Assembly: GCA_004558975.1 (NCBI GenBank)
Contig: SFZB01000053.1
Location: 1-6,863, forward strand
Source: a bacterium
GTDB lineage: Bacteria; Bacillota; Clostridia; Oscillospirales; CAG-272
Reading direction: 5' to 3'
DNA length: 6,863 nt
The notes beneath the pieces were generated by a model, which was not told the origin of the DNA, did not search any database, and saw only the letters and a program-made list of their open reading frames with translations. The stretch's first letter is position 1. The number at the start of each line of letters is the position of its first letter. Positions 5,487 to 6,863 of the stretch are shown piece after piece. The position numbers were made by a program, and so were the translations under genes.

Positions 5487-6863
5487 ATGACAGAACAAGA
5501 CGATAAGAAACTCTCGCTCGAAGAGCTGATTGCCAAGCAGAAGATTGAAGACCGCGTCATGGAGCGCGAGGTGAAGAACGCCTTCATCGAGTATTCCATG
5601 TCGGTCATCACCTCCCGCGCTCTGCCGGACGTCCGCGACGGTATGAAGCCGGGTCAGCGCCGTATCCTCTACGCCATGTACGAGGATCATCTGACGTACG
5701 ATAAGCCGTTCCGTAAATCCGCGACCACGGTCGGTAACGTGCTGGGTCGTTATCACCCGCACGGCGACTCTTCGGTCTATCAGAGTATGGTCCGTATGGC
5801 GCAGACCTTCTCGCTCCGTTACATTCTCATCGAGGGTCACGGTAACTTCGGTAACGTCGACGGCGACGGCGCCGCTGCCTACCGTTATACCGAGGCGCGT
5901 CTCTCCCGCCTGTCCGAGGAGATGATGCGGGACATCGAGAAGAACGTCGTCCCCATGACGCGCAACTTCGATAACACGCGGGACGAGCCGGTCGTACTCC
6001 CCTCGCGCTTCCCGAACATTCTCGTGAACGGGTCGGTCGGTATCGCCGTCGGTATGGCGACGAATATCCCGCCGCACAACCTGTGCGAGGTCATCGACGG
6101 CACGCTCTACCGCATGGACAACCCCGACTGCACGGCAGAGGACCTGATGATGTTCATCAAGGGGCCGGATTTCCCGACGTACGGAATTATTTACGGTACG
6201 GCAGGGCTCCATCAGGCATACAGCACGGGTCGCGGGCGTATCTATGTACGGGCGCGTGCGCGCATTGAGGAGGAGCATCACCGCATCATCATCACCGAGA
6301 TTCCGTATATGGTGAACAAGAGCATGCTCATCAGCTCCATGGCGGATCTCGTCAAGGATAAGAAGATTGAGGGCATCACCGGGCTCCGTGACGAATCGGG
6401 GCGCGGCGGCATGCGGATCGTCGTCGAGTACCGGCGCGACGTCGCGGGCGAGATCATTCTCAACCAGCTGTACAAGTACACGCAGTTGCAGGACACCTGC
6501 GCCATCAACATGCTGGCACTCGTGAACGGCGAGCCGAAGATCCTGTCCCTCCCGGACATTCTCGACCACTATATCGCCCATCAGAAGTCGGTCATTGTCA
6601 ACCGTACGCGCTTCGACCTCGATAAGGCACTGCGCGAAATGCACATTTACGAGGGCTATCAGATTGCCATCGACGACATCGACGAGGTGATCGCGCTCAT
6701 CAAGGCATCCGACTCCATTCCGTCCGCCAAGACGGCACTCATGGAGCGCTTCGGGCTGTCCGACGCACAGGCGCAGGCAATCGTCGAGATGACGCTCGGT
6801 AAACTCTCCGGGCTCGAACGGCAGAAGGTGGAGGAACGCCTCGCGAAGCTCCGCGAGACGGTG
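5487..6863 (+). CDS. gyrA: DNA gyrase subunit A, 3'-truncated by window edge
   Basis: GyrA cuts and rejoins DNA for the gyrase reaction. The first 459 residues are present, about half of a usual ~820, and the frame is open to the last base. They cover the winged-helix domain and tower and the start of the coiled coil. The catalytic Tyr is Tyr134 with Arg133 in YRYTEAR (E. coli Tyr122). The quinolone region reads HPHGDSSVYQSMVRMAQ: Ser95 matches E. coli Ser83, but Gln99 stands where Asp87 (Glu in many Gram-positives) is expected. Other departures are KPGQRR for the usual KPVHRR (residues 54-59) and EMTLGKLSGLE with Thr436 for a usual Arg. AAAGGA (5473-5478) lies 8 bases before the ATG. The C-terminal beta-pinwheel and GyrA box, which separate gyrase from topoisomerase IV, are outside the window; linkage to gyrB supports GyrA. 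Confidence 0.96.
   Translation, partial: MTEQDDKKLSLEELIAKQKIEDRVMEREVKNAFIEYSMSVITSRALPDVRDGMKPGQRRILYAMYEDHLTYDKPFRKSATTVGNVLGRYHPHGDSSVYQSMVRMAQTFSLRYILIEGHGNFGNVDGDGAAAYRYTEARLSRLSEEMMRDIEKNVVPMTRNFDNTRDEPVVLPSRFPNILVNGSVGIAVGMATNIPPHNLCEVIDGTLYRMDNPDCTAEDLMMFIKGPDFPTYGIIYGTAGLHQAYSTGRGRIYVRARARIEEEHHRIIITEIPYMVNKSMLISSMADLVKDKKIEGITGLRDESGRGGMRIVVEYRRDVAGEIILNQLYKYTQLQDTCAINMLALVNGEPKILSLPDILDHYIAHQKSVIVNRTRFDLDKALREMHIYEGYQIAIDDIDEVIALIKASDSIPSAKTALMERFGLSDAQAQAIVEMTLGKLSGLERQKVEERLAKLRETV

Noticed and set aside
3645..6644. 999-codon open frame on the - strand opposite gyrB and gyrA
   Set aside because: It lies antisense to two unmistakable conserved genes spanning their junction. Long antisense frames are expected where GC-rich codon use leaves few stops, and its product resembles no family I recognise.

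Overview
The window is the replication-origin neighbourhood of a bacterial chromosome: a 5'-truncated dnaA, a 255-base dnaA-dnaN intergenic region with origin features, then dnaN, recF, remB (yaaB, DUF370) and gyrB, and a 3'-truncated gyrA, all on the + strand. A small RemB gene between recF and gyrB, a GyrB without the C-terminal insert of enterobacteria, and the protein sequences themselves point to Bacillota, most likely class Clostridia with fairly GC-rich coding DNA. The finer placement is an inference from memory of family sequences.

Layout. Bases 2-760 encode the last 252 residues of DnaA, covering most of the AAA+ domain after Walker A and the whole DNA-binding domain IV. Bases 761-1015 hold no credible gene but are dense in a short repeat, TTACTGACA / TGTCAGTAA. 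The core CTGAC/GTCAG occurs eight times from 757 to 940, where about 0.5 would be expected by chance. From 1016 the genes are tightly packed: dnaN to recF 1 base apart, recF to remB overlapping by 20 bases, remB to gyrB 2 bases, gyrB to gyrA 21 bases. This looks like one operon, led by a possible promoter inside the origin. The products are the initiator, the sliding clamp, a gap-repair loader, a small DNA-binding regulator of matrix genes and both gyrase subunits.

Main point of interest. The DnaA domain IV signature, normally GRDH(T/S)TV, reads SCQHSNV, so the residues that normally read the major groove are changed. The residue matching E. coli Arg399, which reads the minor groove, is kept. 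The adjacent intergenic region has no TTATCCACA-type DnaA box that I can see. Its 9-base repeat TTACTGACA keeps the outer TTA...ACA of the DnaA box and changes the central three bases. Two copies are followed by a GC cluster and a run of triplets laid out like the Bacillus subtilis origin unwinding region (DnaA boxes, GC cluster, DnaA-trios). My reading, an inference, is an initiator and origin that changed specificity together while keeping the unwinding architecture.

A second, smaller point is that GyrA has Gln where the quinolone-contacting Asp/Glu normally sits. I see no mobile elements, tRNA, rRNA or CRISPR in the window.
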